The notes: generated by a model from the letters alone, not told the origin. A stretch of 60,719 nucleotides of DNA from Gallionellaceae bacterium (GCA_028714875.1 JAQTLN010000025.1:1-60719); one strand, 5' to 3'. Positions 48,636-60,719 are shown, counted from the first letter of the stretch. Numbers and translations are program-made.

Positions 48636-50030
48636 TCATCCACTGCCCTCTATCAGGATCGCCCGGAAGTCGTTGGCGTTGGTCCGCGTCGGCCCCGTGA
48701 TCAGCAGGTCGTCGAGGGCGGCAAAGAATCCATAGGCATCGTTTTCAGCGAGGTGGGCGCGAGGGTCCAGACCAAGGCCGGCGGCTTTCGTCAGCGCATT
48801 CGGCGCGATTACTCCTCCGGCGTTGTCTTCGCTGCCGTCGAGTCCGTCGCTGTCGGCGGCCAGGGCGTGTACACCGTCTATACCGTCCAGCGCCAACGCC
48901 AATGCCAGCAGAAATTCGGTATTGCGGCCGCCGCGTCCTTTGCCGCGTACTGTGACGCTGGTTTCGCCACCGGAGAGCAGCACCAGCGGCGCTACCCAGG
49001 GGCTGCTGTGGTGTCGGATTTCCCGCGTCAGAGCGGCGAACACCTGTGCCACTTCGCGCGCCTCGCCGGTGTGGGTGTCACCCAGGATGATCGGGCGGAT
49101 GCCCGCCTCGGCGAGAAAGATCGCCGCGCCTTCCAGCATCGTGTGGCCGTTGCCGATGACGCGGGTTGTCACCCGCTCGAAGCAGGGGTCGCCCGGCTTC
49201 GGTGTTTCCGCGATTTCGCCGGCGGCGCCGCGTTGCAGGTGCCGGCGCACCGCTTCCGGCGCGGCGACATTCCAGCGTTCCAGGACGGAGAGTGCGTCGG
49301 CATAGGTGGTGGGATCGGGCGCGAATGGGCCGGAAGCGATGACGGCGGGGTCGTCGCCGGCCACATCGGACAACAGCAGCGCGGTGACCGGCGCCTGGCA
49401 CGCCGCCGCTAGATGGCCGCCGAGCGTGGACGAAAGATGTTTGCGCACGCAATTGATGTCGGCGATGGGGGCGCCGCTGGTGAGCAGGGCGGCGGCGACC
49501 GCGCGCAGGTTGGCGAGCATGCCCCCCTCTCCTTCCGGGAGAGGGGCTGGGGGTGAGGGAGCGACGGTCGATCTGGCGTGTGCGTCGATCGGGCCGGATT
49601 CCCTCTCCCCAACCCCTCTCCCGGGGGGAGAGGGGCTCGTCATTGCCGGCAGGCTCAACAAACTGGACCCGCCCCCCGAAAGCAGCGCGATGACCTGATC
49701 CTCCGGCCCGGCCGAACGCACCAGTTCCAGCAGCCGTTCCGCCGCCGCCAAGCCAGCGGTATCGGGTAGCGGGTGGCCGGCTTCCACCACTTCGACGCGC
49801 ACCGTGGGAATGCAGTGGCCGTGGCGGGTGATGGCGAGGCCTTCCAGGGAGGCGGCCAGCGGCCAATGCGCTTCCAGGCAGGCCGCCATGTCGGCCGCCG
49901 CCTTGCCGGCGGCGATGACGATGTTGCGACCACGCACCGGCGGTGGCAGATGCGGCGGCAACAGTGCTTCGGCGCGCACGGCCTCGACGCCGGCCTGGAA
50001 GGCGCCGATCAACAACTCACGCGGCGACAT
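48636..50030 (-). CDS. Glycerate 2-kinase (MOFRL family) with in-frame repeat insertion
   Basis: 464 residues. The family phosphorylates glycerate to 2-phosphoglycerate (GckA/TtuD). N-terminal DUF4147 domain (AAGKAAADMA, about 41-50; IALLSGGGSSLL, about 109-120), then NCVRKHLSSTLGG and the C-terminal MOFRL domain (GETSVTV, GGRNTEFLLALALAL, AADSDGLDGSEDNAGG). Between SLLSLPA and LANLRAV lies an extra Pro/Gly/Glu-rich stretch of about 40 residues, encoded by the palindrome pair at 49524-49635; the frame is kept. The start overlaps the end of the chimera upstream by 14 bases. Activity depends on the insertion being tolerated in a surface loop. Confidence 0.85.
   Translation of the reverse strand: MSPRELLIGAFQAGVEAVRAEALLPPHLPPPVRGRNIVIAAGKAAADMAACLEAHWPLAASLEGLAITRHGHCIPTVRVEVVEAGHPLPDTAGLAAAERLLELVRSAGPEDQVIALLSGGGSSLLSLPAMTSPSPPGRGVGERESGPIDAHARSTVAPSPPAPLPEGEGGMLANLRAVAAALLTSGAPIADINCVRKHLSSTLGGHLAAACQAPVTALLLSDVAGDDPAVIASGPFAPDPTTYADALSVLERWNVAAPEAVRRHLQRGAAGEIAETPKPGDPCFERVTTRVIGNGHTMLEGAAIFLAEAGIRPIILGDTHTGEAREVAQVFAALTREIRHHSSPWVAPLVLLSGGETSVTVRGKGRGGRNTEFLLALALALDGIDGVHALAADSDGLDGSEDNAGGVIAPNALTKAAGLGLDPRAHLAENDAYGFFAALDDLLITGPTRTNANDFRAILIEGSG
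49524..49635. repeat. GC-rich palindrome pair inserted in the glycerate kinase gene
   Basis: Two arms in inverse orientation (49524-49560 and 49600-49635). Each carries CCCTCTCC..GGGAGAGGGG followed by GGGGGTGAGGG or its complement. The same arm occurs at about 56013-56055. Open in the coding frame on the minus strand. Confidence 0.7.
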
Positions 50031-51435
50031 GCGGTTTCCTCATGAATACCCGGTAGTGCAGTGGGATGACGAACAGGGTCAGCACGGTGGACAGCGTCTG
50101 CTCCCAGAAGATGGCGGAGGCCACCGGCCCCCAGATCAGCGACTTTCCGCCCAGGCCCAGCGCCAGCGACAACAGGCTGCCGATGGTGCTGCTGCTGGTG
50201 ATGAGGATGGGCACCACACGGCGGCGCGCGGCATGGATGACCGCATGGAGTGGGCTCATGCCGCCGCGGTGGTGCCTGTTGGCGGTGTCGATGAGGACGA
50301 TGGCGGAGTTCACCGCGATGCCGACCAGCGCGATCGCCCCATACAGGCCGTATAGCGAGAGCGGGTTGCCGGACGCGGCCAGGCCGAACACGACACCGGT
50401 GAAGGCCATCGGCACGGTGGCGAGGATCAGGTAGATCAGGCCGAGGCCGAGCAGGAACAGCGTCAGCATGGAATCCAGGCTTTCCTGGATGTCGTCGAGT
50501 TCCCCGGAGAAATCGATGCCGATACCGGGGTGGCGCGCCGCCATCTTGTCCCACTCGGCCTTGATGTAGTTATTGGCGGCCAGGGTGTCGGTTTTCGTCT
50601 TGTCCAGATCGCCTTCCACGGTGATGGCGCGGCGCAGGTCATAACGCTTGATCAAACCCTTGGCGATGCGCGCTTCGCTGGACACCAGCGTGTCCAGCGT
50701 GGTGGTGCCGCCGCCCGGCAAGGCCACCGTGTCGGCGAGTGCGGCCTGGGTGTCGTCGAAATTGCGTTCCGGGCCACGTACTCGAACTTCGATTTGTTCA
50801 CCGCGCTCACGTGCCAGCGCGACGATTTCGCCTTCCGTATGTGGCCTGACCAGGCGCGCTACCCGCGCCGGGTCGACGCCGGCTGCGCGCAAGGCGTCGG
50901 CGTCCACACGCAACACCAACTCGCGGCGGTCGGGCAGGTCGTCGTCGGCCAGATCGCGGATGCCGGGGATGCGCGCCGCCACCCCCTTGAGTTCGTCCGC
51001 CGCGCGTACCGCGCATTTTTCGCGATTGGCTTCGGCCGTCTTCAGGTCGGCCGCGTTGACCGCCACCTCGGCACGGGTGGCATCCTGTTCGGCGGCGCGA
51101 ACATTGAGCGCGTCGCGGCTGACGAAATTCTTGGCGGCCAGTTTGCGCATGCGCTCATGTTGCACCACGGCGCGGGCGCGTTCCGCCGCCAGGTTGTGAT
51201 CACCGCAATCGAGCTGCGCCACCAGCGCCCCCCGCGCCACCCGCTGGCCGGGTTCCAGCGGCAGGTTGACGATGCGCGCGGAAAGTTCGGCGGCCAGTTG
51301 GCTTTCATTCAGGGACACCACTTGTGCCTGCGCGCGCCGTTCCGGGTAAATGGCGATTTCCCGGAGCGGCTTCGCTTCCCAGGCCAGCGCGGGGAGGGCG
51401 GCGAGCAGGAGGGCGAGGCCGGCGGCGAATTTCAT
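50017..51435 (-). CDS. Chimeric membrane-fusion/RND pump protein made by deletion
   Basis: 472 residues from ATG 51435. Residues 1-20 are a signal peptide. About 20-145 is the N half of a periplasmic adaptor (lipoyl half LEPGQRVARGALVAQLDCGD and a coiled-coil arm to REKCAVRA). At about 146 (near base 51000) it switches to the porter domain of an RND permease (IPGIRDLADDDLPDRRELVLRVD) and runs to its C terminus (GKSLIWGPVAS, VLTLFVIPLHYR). A second gap lies at YLILAT/VPMAFTG (about 340), where roughly 15-20 residues of the loop between two membrane helices are missing. The N half of the pump, with its first membrane bundle, is absent, so transport is unlikely. Both joints are in frame. Treat as a degenerate efflux locus unless shown otherwise. 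Confidence 0.7.
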   Translation of the reverse strand: MKFAAGLALLLAALPALAWEAKPLREIAIYPERRAQAQVVSLNESQLAAELSARIVNLPLEPGQRVARGALVAQLDCGDHNLAAERARAVVQHERMRKLAAKNFVSRDALNVRAAEQDATRAEVAVNAADLKTAEANREKCAVRAADELKGVAARIPGIRDLADDDLPDRRELVLRVDADALRAAGVDPARVARLVRPHTEGEIVALARERGEQIEVRVRGPERNFDDTQAALADTVALPGGGTTTLDTLVSSEARIAKGLIKRYDLRRAITVEGDLDKTKTDTLAANNYIKAEWDKMAARHPGIGIDFSGELDDIQESLDSMLTLFLLGLGLIYLILATVPMAFTGVVFGLAASGNPLSLYGLYGAIALVGIAVNSAIVLIDTANRHHRGGMSPLHAVIHAARRRVVPILITSSSTIGSLLSLALGLGGKSLIWGPVASAIFWEQTLSTVLTLFVIPLHYRVFMRKPHVAA

Positions 51436-51461
51436 GGCGAAGGTGGTACTCCCGGTTTCCA

Positions 51462-51528
51462 TGTAGCGCAGGCTTCCAGCCTGCATCCCACCGCTGGCGG
51501 GGCGAGCAGGTTGGAAGCCTGCGCTACA
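51462..51528. repeat. GTAG-headed inverted palindrome pair, copy 4
   Basis: Ends are TGTAGCGCAGGC and its complement. Each arm folds as GCAGGCT, loop TCC, AGCCTGC (one G-U in the right arm). It sits directly upstream of the chimeric gene and downstream of suhB. Confidence 0.7.
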
Positions 51529-51559
51529 GGTTCACGGGTAACTGGTCCTGCCCTTCGCG

Positions 51560-52366
51560 TTAGCGGCGCAGCGCCTCGGTCACATGCGGCTGGATGGTTT
51601 GCAGCAACTGCACGAATATTTTCGGACTGCCGGCGATCACGTTGCCGGACTGAAGATAGTTTTCCTCGCCGGCAAAATCACTCACCAGACCGCCCGCCTC
51701 GATCACCAGCAGGCAGCCGGCGGCGATGTCCCAGGGGTTGAGGCCGATCTCGAAGAAGCCGTCGGTGCGGCCGGCGGCGAGCCAGGCCAGATCGAGCGCG
51801 GCGGAACCGGGGCGGCGCAGGCCGGAAGTCTTCCGCGCCAGATCGCGGAACATGCCGGTGTAGGCGTCCAGATGGGTGAAGTCGTGATAGGGGAAGCCGG
51901 TGCCGATCAGCGCGTCCTGCAACTTGTCGCGCTTGCCCACCCGGATGCGGCGTTCGTTGAGGAAAGCGCCACGGCCACGGCTGGCGGTGTAGAGATCATT
52001 GCGCACCGGGTCGTAGATCACGGCTTGTGAGAGTTGCCCCTTGTGCAGCAAGGCAATCGATACCGCATATTGCGGAAAGTCGTGCAGGAAATTGGTGGTG
52101 CCATCGAGCGGATCGATCACCCATTGATATTCCGAGTCGGCGGCCGCGCCTGAAGCGCCGGACTCCTCGGCTAGAATCGCATGGCTCGGATAGGCATCCA
52201 GCAGTGTCAGGATGATGGCCTGTTCCGCCTTTTGGTCGATTTCGCTGACGAAATCGTTTTCCCGCTTGGATTTCACCGTCAGGCGGTCCAGATTCTGGCT
52301 GCCCTGGTTGATGATTTTTCCAGCGGCGCGGGCGGCCTTGACGGCCGTATTGAGCATCGGGTGCAT
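51560..52366 (-). CDS. suhB: Inositol-1-monophosphatase family protein
   Basis: 268 residues. Mg2+-dependent phosphatase; in enterobacteria SuhB also joins the rRNA antitermination complex. Metal-site motifs: AEESG (about 66-70), DPLDGTTNF (about 84-92) and NPWDIAAG near residue 215. It is divergent from trmJ, the usual pairing in proteobacteria. Confidence 0.92.
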   Translation of the reverse strand: MHPMLNTAVKAARAAGKIINQGSQNLDRLTVKSKRENDFVSEIDQKAEQAIILTLLDAYPSHAILAEESGASGAAADSEYQWVIDPLDGTTNFLHDFPQYAVSIALLHKGQLSQAVIYDPVRNDLYTASRGRGAFLNERRIRVGKRDKLQDALIGTGFPYHDFTHLDAYTGMFRDLARKTSGLRRPGSAALDLAWLAAGRTDGFFEIGLNPWDIAAGCLLVIEAGGLVSDFAGEENYLQSGNVIAGSPKIFVQLLQTIQPHVTEALRR

Positions 52367-52406
52367 GATTGTCTAAAGAACGATTGAACTAGGCCGGGAT
52401 TTTACC

Positions 52407-53135
52407 TTGAACACCAGCAACTCCCTCGCAAACATCCGTGTCGTCCTGGTGGAAACCAGTCACCCCGGCAACCTCGGCGCCGTTGCCCGCGCCATGAAGG
52501 TCATGGGCCTCACCAATCTGGCCCTGGTCAACCCCAAGTGCGAGATCGACGACGAGGCGCGCGCTCGCGCTTCCGGGGCGGTAGACGTGCTGGAAAACGT
52601 CGCTATCCACACCAGTCTGGATGAAGCCCTGGCCGGTGTGGCGCTGGCCGCCGCCTGCACCTCGCGCCGCCGCGACCTGCCGCACCCCGCCTACACCCCG
52701 CGCCAGGCCGCGCCGAAACTGCTCGGCATCGCCGCGACCCAGCCGGTCGCCCTGGTGTTCGGCTCGGAAACCTTCGGCCTGTCCAACGAGCAACTCATGA
52801 AATGCCGCTGGCTGCTCAACATCCCCAGCAACCCGGCGTATTCCTCCCTGAATCTCGGCTCGGCCGTCCAGGTGCTCGCCTACGAACTGCGCAGCAGCCT
52901 CGACGACGCAGTATTGCCGCTGCCGGAGTTCGAACTCGCCCCGCACGAATCCGAACAGGCCCTGCTGGCGGAACTGGAAAAAACCCTGATCGAGATCGGT
53001 TTTCTCAACCCTGACAACCCCAAACGCCTCATGCCCCGTTTACGCCGTTTCTACGCCAAGGCCGGGCTGGAGAAGGACGAAGTGGCGATCTGGCGCGGGG
53101 TGTTGAGCGCGATCAACGCACGCCGTGGTGTGTAA
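52407..53135 (+). CDS. trmJ: tRNA (cytidine/uridine-2'-O)-methyltransferase TrmJ
   Basis: 242 residues from TTG 52407. SPOUT enzyme that methylates ribose at position 32. Knot motifs: VETSHPGNLGAVARAMK, LVFGSETFGLSNEQLMKC and SNPAYSSLNLGSAVQVLAYEL, then a helical C-terminal extension typical of TrmJ. No ATG lies before the first beta strand, which supports TTG. 40 bases from divergent suhB. Confidence 0.92.
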   Translation: MNTSNSLANIRVVLVETSHPGNLGAVARAMKVMGLTNLALVNPKCEIDDEARARASGAVDVLENVAIHTSLDEALAGVALAAACTSRRRDLPHPAYTPRQAAPKLLGIAATQPVALVFGSETFGLSNEQLMKCRWLLNIPSNPAYSSLNLGSAVQVLAYELRSSLDDAVLPLPEFELAPHESEQALLAELEKTLIEIGFLNPDNPKRLMPRLRRFYAKAGLEKDEVAIWRGVLSAINARRGV

Positions 53136-53227
53136 ACAGAGTTGCTGAAGCGTCGCCCGACACCCAACCGCATGACGCCTCACCGGAAATACATGAAAAT
53201 CGCGCCCTTCCAACAGGACCTCCGACC

Positions 53228-54405
<1,178 letters not shown>

Positions 54406-54409
<4 letters not shown>

Positions 54410-55284
54410 GCATCCTCGTAAACAAAACCACCAAAGTCATCTGCCAGGGTTACACCGGCAAGCAGGGCACGTTCCACTCGGAACAGGCCATCGCCTACGG
54501 CACCAATATGGTCGGCGGCGTCACGCCGGGAAAAGGTGGCCAGATTCACCTCGACCGCCCGGTGTTCAATACCGTCAAGGACGCGGTCAGGGATACCGGT
54601 GCTGATGCTTCGGTCATCTATGTGCCCGCCGGTTTCGCCGCCGACGGCATCCTGGAAGCGGTGGATGCCGGCATCAAGGTTGTGGTCTGCATCACCGAGG
54701 GCATTCCGGTGCGCGACATGATCAACGTCAAGGCCGCCATCCGTGCCAATGGCGCGGTGCTGATCGGTCCCAACTGCCCCGGCATCATCACCCCTGGCGA
54801 ATGCAAGATCGGCATCATGCCCGGCTTCATCCACCAGCGTGGCAAGGTCGGCATCGTCTCTCGCTCCGGCACGCTGACCTATGAAGCCGTGTTCCAGACC
54901 ACCCGTCTGGGGCTGGGTCAGACCACTTGCGTCGGCATCGGCGGCGACCCGATCAAGGGGCTGGATTTCATCGACTGCCTGGAAATGTTCCAGGCCGACC
55001 CGGAAACCGAGGCCATCGTCATGGTCGGCGAGATCGGCGGCAGCCGCGAGGAAGAAGCGGCGGAATACATCAAGGCGCATGTGACCAAACCGGTCGCGGG
55101 ATACATCGCCGGCCAGACCGCGCCGCCGGGCAAACGCATGGGCCATGCCGGCGCCATCATCGCCGGTGGCAAGGGCACGGCGAAAGAAAAGATCGCCGCC
55201 CTGGCAGCCGCTGGCGTGGTGGTGGCGGATAGCCCCGCCGGCATCGGCGCGGCTTGCGCCGAGGCGATTCAGCGCAAGGGTTGA
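54406..55284 (+). CDS. sucD: Succinate-CoA ligase subunit alpha
   Basis: 292 residues. CoA-binding Rossmann domain ([18 protein letters not shown]) and the phospho-histidine H247 in [16 protein letters not shown]. The ATGA start overlaps the sucC stop. Followed by a palindrome pair instead of a classical terminator. Confidence 0.95.
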
Positions 55285-55285
55285 A

Positions 55286-55346
55286 TGTAGCGCCGGCATC
55301 CCTGCCGGCTGTTTTAAAAGACGCCGGCAGGGATGCCGGCGCTACA
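55286..55346. repeat. GTAG-headed inverted palindrome pair, copy 5
   Basis: Perfect 24-base inverted arms beginning TGTAGCGCCGGC. Each arm folds as GCCGGCA, loop TCCC, TGCCGGC. It lies between convergent sucD and the glycine-zipper gene and could act as a bidirectional terminator. Confidence 0.75.
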
Positions 55347-55352
55347 AAAGGC

Positions 55353-55790
55353 TTACCAGCCGCGGCGCCCATCGTTCCAGTGGTCGTGATGATCGTCACG
55401 ATAGCCGCGATCCCAGCGTCCATCGCGATGATCCCGCCACTCGTGATGACGCCAGGCGTAAGGCGCGGGCCAGGTGTGGACGATGACCGGGGTGCTGACA
55501 TAACGCACCCGCGGCGCTTCGTAGACCACGGGCGGCCCATAGGCCGGGCGGTAATCGGGGCGAACCGCCACAGGCCGACCATAATCATCGTCGGCGATGG
55601 CCGCGCCTACCATGGCGCCCAGAATGCCGCCCACGACCGCGCCGTCGCGACCGCCTATGGCATGGCCGATGATGGCACCGGAACCGGTACCGATCAGCAC
55701 GCCCGCGAATTCATCGGAAGCCATGGCGGCATTACCGAATGTGGCGAAGCCGGCCAGCAAAAGGGTGGGAACAACAAATCTGGTTTTCAT
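55353..55790 (-). CDS. Exported glycine-zipper protein with His/Asp/Trp-rich tail
   Basis: 145 residues. Signal peptide (about 1-24), then a glycine zipper (GVLIGTGSGAIIGHAIGG, GAVVGGILGAMVGAAIA; about 30-66), a Pro/Tyr/Arg middle and a C-terminal segment very rich in His, Asp, Arg and Trp. Glycine zippers insert in or pack against membranes. Function unknown; the tail may bind metal. Low-complexity composition makes homology inference weak. Confidence 0.7.
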   Translation of the reverse strand: MKTRFVVPTLLLAGFATFGNAAMASDEFAGVLIGTGSGAIIGHAIGGRDGAVVGGILGAMVGAAIADDDYGRPVAVRPDYRPAYGPPVVYEAPRVRYVSTPVIVHTWPAPYAWRHHEWRDHRDGRWDRGYRDDHHDHWNDGRRGW

Positions 55791-55954
55791 GATTCACTCC
55801 AACGGTTGAGCACGCTTCCAGCTTAAGTGGCCGTTGTGGCGCCGCCGTTTCCTCGGCGTAAGCAGGTGTTACAGACGGTTACAGCGGCCCCTGGCCGCTA
55901 ATCCCACACCCGCTTCGCGCTTGTAATAAGTGCTTGTTTGGGCTAGTTTCCCCG

Positions 55955-58103
<2,149 letters not shown>

Positions 58104-58113
58104 CGGCGGACTG

Positions 58114-59535
58114 ATGGCTGGAGAAACACCCCCCACAACACGCGCTTCCCGCTTCGCCGTCGCGCTGGCGCGTTGGCGGCGGCGGCAGGTGGCGTATCGG
58201 CATCTCTGGCTGGGCCGGTTGATCTTCTGGGGGGGCGCGCTGGCCATTGGCCTGCTGGCCGTTGGTTTCGCCAATCTCATTGACCGCTGTGTCGAAGCCC
58301 TGCACGGGCTGCACGCCGAGTATCCCTTCTGGCCGTTCCTGATCGCCCCGGCGGGCGGCGCCTTGGTGGTCTGGCTGACGCGGCGCTATTTCAGCGGCGC
58401 CGAAGGCAGCGGCATCCCGCAGGTAATGGCGGAGATGGCACGCCACGGCGACCGCCACAAGCCACTCAAGCCGCTGCTCTCCCTGCGCATCGCTCTCGGC
58501 AAGATCGCCTTGGGCGCCGGCGCGATCTTTTCCGGGTTTTCCATGGGCAGGGAAGGGCCGATGGTGCAGATCGGCGCCTCGTTGATGGCGGCCATCGGCG
58601 AACGCCTGCCGCGCCGCCTTCAAGTTGATCGTCGCCATCTGCTCGCGGCCGGCGGCGCGGCCGGCATCGCCGCCGCCTTCAACACCCCGCTGGCGGGAAT
58701 CCTGTTCGCCATTGAGGAACTCAGCCGCGGCCTGGGTGAACGCATGAGCGGCCTGATCATCACCGCCATCGTCATCGCCGGTGTGGTGACCCAGGCCTTT
58801 TTCGGCAACTACACCTATTTCGGCTGGCTCGACATCGCCAGCGTGGCCTCGCCCCACCACCCCGGCATGCTGCTTTCCATCGCGCTGATGTGCGGCCTCG
58901 CGGGGGGGGCGTTTTCCCGTTTGCTGATCGTTCTGACCTCGGGCCGTAATGGCCGCCTGGGTGAGTGGCGCAGCCGGAGTCCGGTGTGGTTCGCCGCCGG
59001 CTGTGGCCTGGCCGTGGCGATCCTGGGCTGGCTTTCGGATGGCTCGACTTTCGGCACCGGCTACGGCGAGGCCAAGCAGTTGCTCAACCAGAGCGGGCAA
59101 TTGCCCTGGCATTACGGCCTGGACAAATTTCTCGCCACCTTGGCCTCCTTTGCCAGCGGCGTGCCGGGCGGCATCTTCGCGCCCTCGCTGGCGATCGGCG
59201 CCGGCCTTGGCCAGAACCTGGGCGACCTGATGCGGAACTTCGGCGACTTCATCGGTGGCGGCTACCTGCCGGGCATGATCAACATGCTGTGCATGGCCGG
59301 TTTTCTCGCCGCCGTCACGCAAACGCCGATTACCGCCTTCGTGATCGTCATGGAAATGGTCAGTGGTTACGGTCTGGTGATCGACCTGATGATCGTCACC
59401 CTCCTGGCCTCGGGCATTTCCCGCACCGTCTGCCCACCGCTCTATCGCACCCTGGCCATGCGCTATCTGCGTGGCGCGCCGGCGCAGCCCAAGGCGCGGG
59501 AATCCGCGCCACCCGCCACGCCTCCGCTCAGCTAA
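58114..59535 (+). CDS. ClC-type chloride channel/antiporter
   Basis: 473 residues, about ten to twelve membrane helices. Selectivity motifs: GSGIPQ (about 99-104), GREGP (about 145-149, with the gating glutamate), and GGIFAPSLAIG (about 351-361). PLAGILFAIEEL keeps the internal glutamate typical of H+/Cl- exchangers. Ten bases after thiC, so partly co-transcribed. The ion is not determined; fluoride exporters differ at the first motif. Confidence 0.9.
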   Translation: MAGETPPTTRASRFAVALARWRRRQVAYRHLWLGRLIFWGGALAIGLLAVGFANLIDRCVEALHGLHAEYPFWPFLIAPAGGALVVWLTRRYFSGAEGSGIPQVMAEMARHGDRHKPLKPLLSLRIALGKIALGAGAIFSGFSMGREGPMVQIGASLMAAIGERLPRRLQVDRRHLLAAGGAAGIAAAFNTPLAGILFAIEELSRGLGERMSGLIITAIVIAGVVTQAFFGNYTYFGWLDIASVASPHHPGMLLSIALMCGLAGGAFSRLLIVLTSGRNGRLGEWRSRSPVWFAAGCGLAVAILGWLSDGSTFGTGYGEAKQLLNQSGQLPWHYGLDKFLATLASFASGVPGGIFAPSLAIGAGLGQNLGDLMRNFGDFIGGGYLPGMINMLCMAGFLAAVTQTPITAFVIVMEMVSGYGLVIDLMIVTLLASGISRTVCPPLYRTLAMRYLRGAPAQPKARESAPPATPPLS

Positions 59536-59574
59536 CATCGCAGCCGCGCGCCACGCGCTTTTACCGCTATAGCC

Positions 59575-60693
59575 ATGAAGAAACTCGGGACCACGTTGTT
59601 ACTGCTCGCACTCGCCGGCGCGGCGGGTTACGGGTGGCTGACGCGGAAACCGCCCGCGCCGGTGAAGCAGGGCAAAATTCTGCCGCCCGTGCCGGTGGCG
59701 GTGGCTCAGGCCGTCACCCGCGATCTGCCGGTGGTTCTCGGCGTCGTCGGCCGCGGCGAGGCCTATGAAACCGTCTCCCTGAAATCTCGCGTCGACGGCC
59801 AGGTGCTGGCCGTGCCCTTCGCCGAGGGCAAGGCGGTCGCGGCGGGCGCGCTGCTGGTCAAACTGGACCCGGCCGACTTTCAGGCCCGTGTGAAACAGGC
59901 CGAGGCCCATCTGGCGCGCGATCAGGCCTTGTTGGACAAGGCGCGGGCGGATGTCGCGCGCTATCAATCGCTGCTCGAACAACAGTTCGTTTCCCAGGAA
60001 AAAGTCGCGGAAATGCGCGCCAACGCGGCGGCGGCCAGCGCCACGGTGCAAGCCGACCAGGCTGCGCTGGAACTGGTCCGGTTGCAGCTTTCCTACACGC
60101 GGATTCGCGCGCCATTCACCGGGGTGACTGGCGCCAAGCTGGTGTTTCCGGGCGCGGCGGTGAAGATCAACGAAACCGTGCTGGCGGTGGTCAACCGGGT
60201 GCGGCCCCTGTACGTCAGCTTTGCCGTGCCGGAAAAATATCTGCCCGCGATCAACGCCTCTCAGGCCGGGGGGCGCTTGCGGGTGAATGTCGGTGTGCCC
60301 GGCGGCAAACCGGCGCCCGGCAAGGTCGTGTTTCTCGACAACGCGGTGGATTCCGCCACCGGAACGCTGCGCTTGAAGGCCGAGATCGCCAATGCCGACG
60401 GCAGCCTGGCGCCCGGCCAGTTTCTCAGCGTGAGCCTGGTCCTGGATACCCTGCGCGACTCCGTGGTCATCCCCGCCGAAGCGATCCAGCAGGGGCCGGA
60501 AGGAGCGTTCGTGTATGTGCTGAACGAGGATGGCGGCGCCCGTATGCGCAAGGTGGAAATCGCCCAGGTGCGCGATGGCCTGGCCGCCATCGGCAAAGGC
60601 CTCGCCAGCGGCGAGACGGTGGTGACCGACGGCCATTCCCGGCTGACGCCCGGCGCCAAGGTGAAGGTGAAGTGGCCGGGGGGCAAGGGGTGA
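59575..60693 (+). CDS. RND efflux membrane-fusion (adaptor) protein
   Basis: 372 residues. N-terminal membrane anchor (about 4-20), Pro-rich linker, lipoyl half (VDGQVLAVPFAEGKAVAAGALLVKLDP), coiled-coil hairpin (about 100-165), second lipoyl half (YTRIRAPFTGVTG), beta barrel and membrane-proximal domain ending VKVKWPGGKG. HlyD/AcrA/MdtA type. Its RND permease should follow but lies outside the window. Confidence 0.93.
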   Translation: MKKLGTTLLLLALAGAAGYGWLTRKPPAPVKQGKILPPVPVAVAQAVTRDLPVVLGVVGRGEAYETVSLKSRVDGQVLAVPFAEGKAVAAGALLVKLDPADFQARVKQAEAHLARDQALLDKARADVARYQSLLEQQFVSQEKVAEMRANAAAASATVQADQAALELVRLQLSYTRIRAPFTGVTGAKLVFPGAAVKINETVLAVVNRVRPLYVSFAVPEKYLPAINASQAGGRLRVNVGVPGGKPAPGKVVFLDNAVDSATGTLRLKAEIANADGSLAPGQFLSVSLVLDTLRDSVVIPAEAIQQGPEGAFVYVLNEDGGARMRKVEIAQVRDGLAAIGKGLASGETVVTDGHSRLTPGAKVKVKWPGGKG

Positions 60694-60709
60694 TGAGGGC
60701 GTGCGCCGT

Positions 60710-60719
60710 TGTAGCGCCG
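60710..60719. repeat. Partial GTAG-headed repeat at the right edge
   Basis: The last ten bases TGTAGCGCCG match the first ten of copy 5 at 55286. Probably the start of a sixth element cut by the window edge. Confidence 0.35.

Noticed and set aside
49524-49635. CRISPR-like or tandem repeat array
   Set aside because: Only two copies in inverted orientation with no regular spacers; fits a palindrome pair instead.

Overview
The window looks like a chromosomal segment of a GC-rich betaproteobacterium (Rhodocyclales/Nitrosomonadales-like; genus not determined). Reasons: the order ispE-tRNA(Gln)-prs-rplY-pth-ychF; the order tRNA(Tyr/Gly/Thr)-tuf-tRNA(Trp)-secE-nusG-rplKAJL-rpoBC running directly into rpsL-rpsG-fusA-tuf and the S10/spc/alpha ribosomal clusters; CCA ends encoded in all five tRNA genes; and two almost identical tuf genes.

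Layout. (1) 1-5.7 kb, minus strand: an envelope-sensing locus. It encodes a Spy/CpxP-like LTxxQ periplasmic protein, an OmpR-type regulator, a histidine kinase with a Pro/His-rich periplasmic loop, an EF-hand protein and a small secreted Cys protein broken by one in-frame stop. The two gene groups share a 28-bp upstream motif built of 11-bp-spaced direct repeats. A separate response-regulator/histidine-kinase hybrid lies upstream. (2) 5.7-15.5 kb: a dynamin-like GTPase, mutM, a TPR lipoprotein, lolB, ispE, tRNA-Gln, prs, rplY, pth and ychF. (3) 15.5-47.7 kb: the core transcription/translation block, with a decayed infA between secY and rpmJ. (4) 47.8-60.7 kb: a SAM hydroxide adenosyltransferase, a glycerate kinase carrying a repeat insertion inside its reading frame, an adaptor/RND-pump chimera made by deletion, suhB, trmJ, sucCD, a glycine-zipper protein, a TPP riboswitch with thiC, a ClC-type channel/antiporter and an RND adaptor whose partner would lie beyond the right edge.

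How it works together. The central 32 kb is the growth-rate machinery: elongation factors, RNA polymerase, about thirty ribosomal proteins and the SecYE translocon. At its internal operon boundaries (rpoC/rpsL, rpsJ/rplC, rpsQ/rplN and perhaps rpmJ/rpsM) a sigma-70-like promoter overlaps a hairpin, and at the first three a core promoter hexamer sits wholly or partly in the loop. The flanks carry two families of inverted-pair palindromes: one with outward GTAG heads (five copies plus a partial one) and one GC-rich type (in the glycerate kinase gene and in the P3 arm of the TPP riboswitch).

The best candidates for something undescribed are the Pro-rich two-component/EF-hand locus with its shared operator, the nested promoter/hairpin boundaries, and the repeat insertions tolerated in a reading frame and in a riboswitch arm. 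All functional calls are read from sequence and family knowledge; no database search was run.
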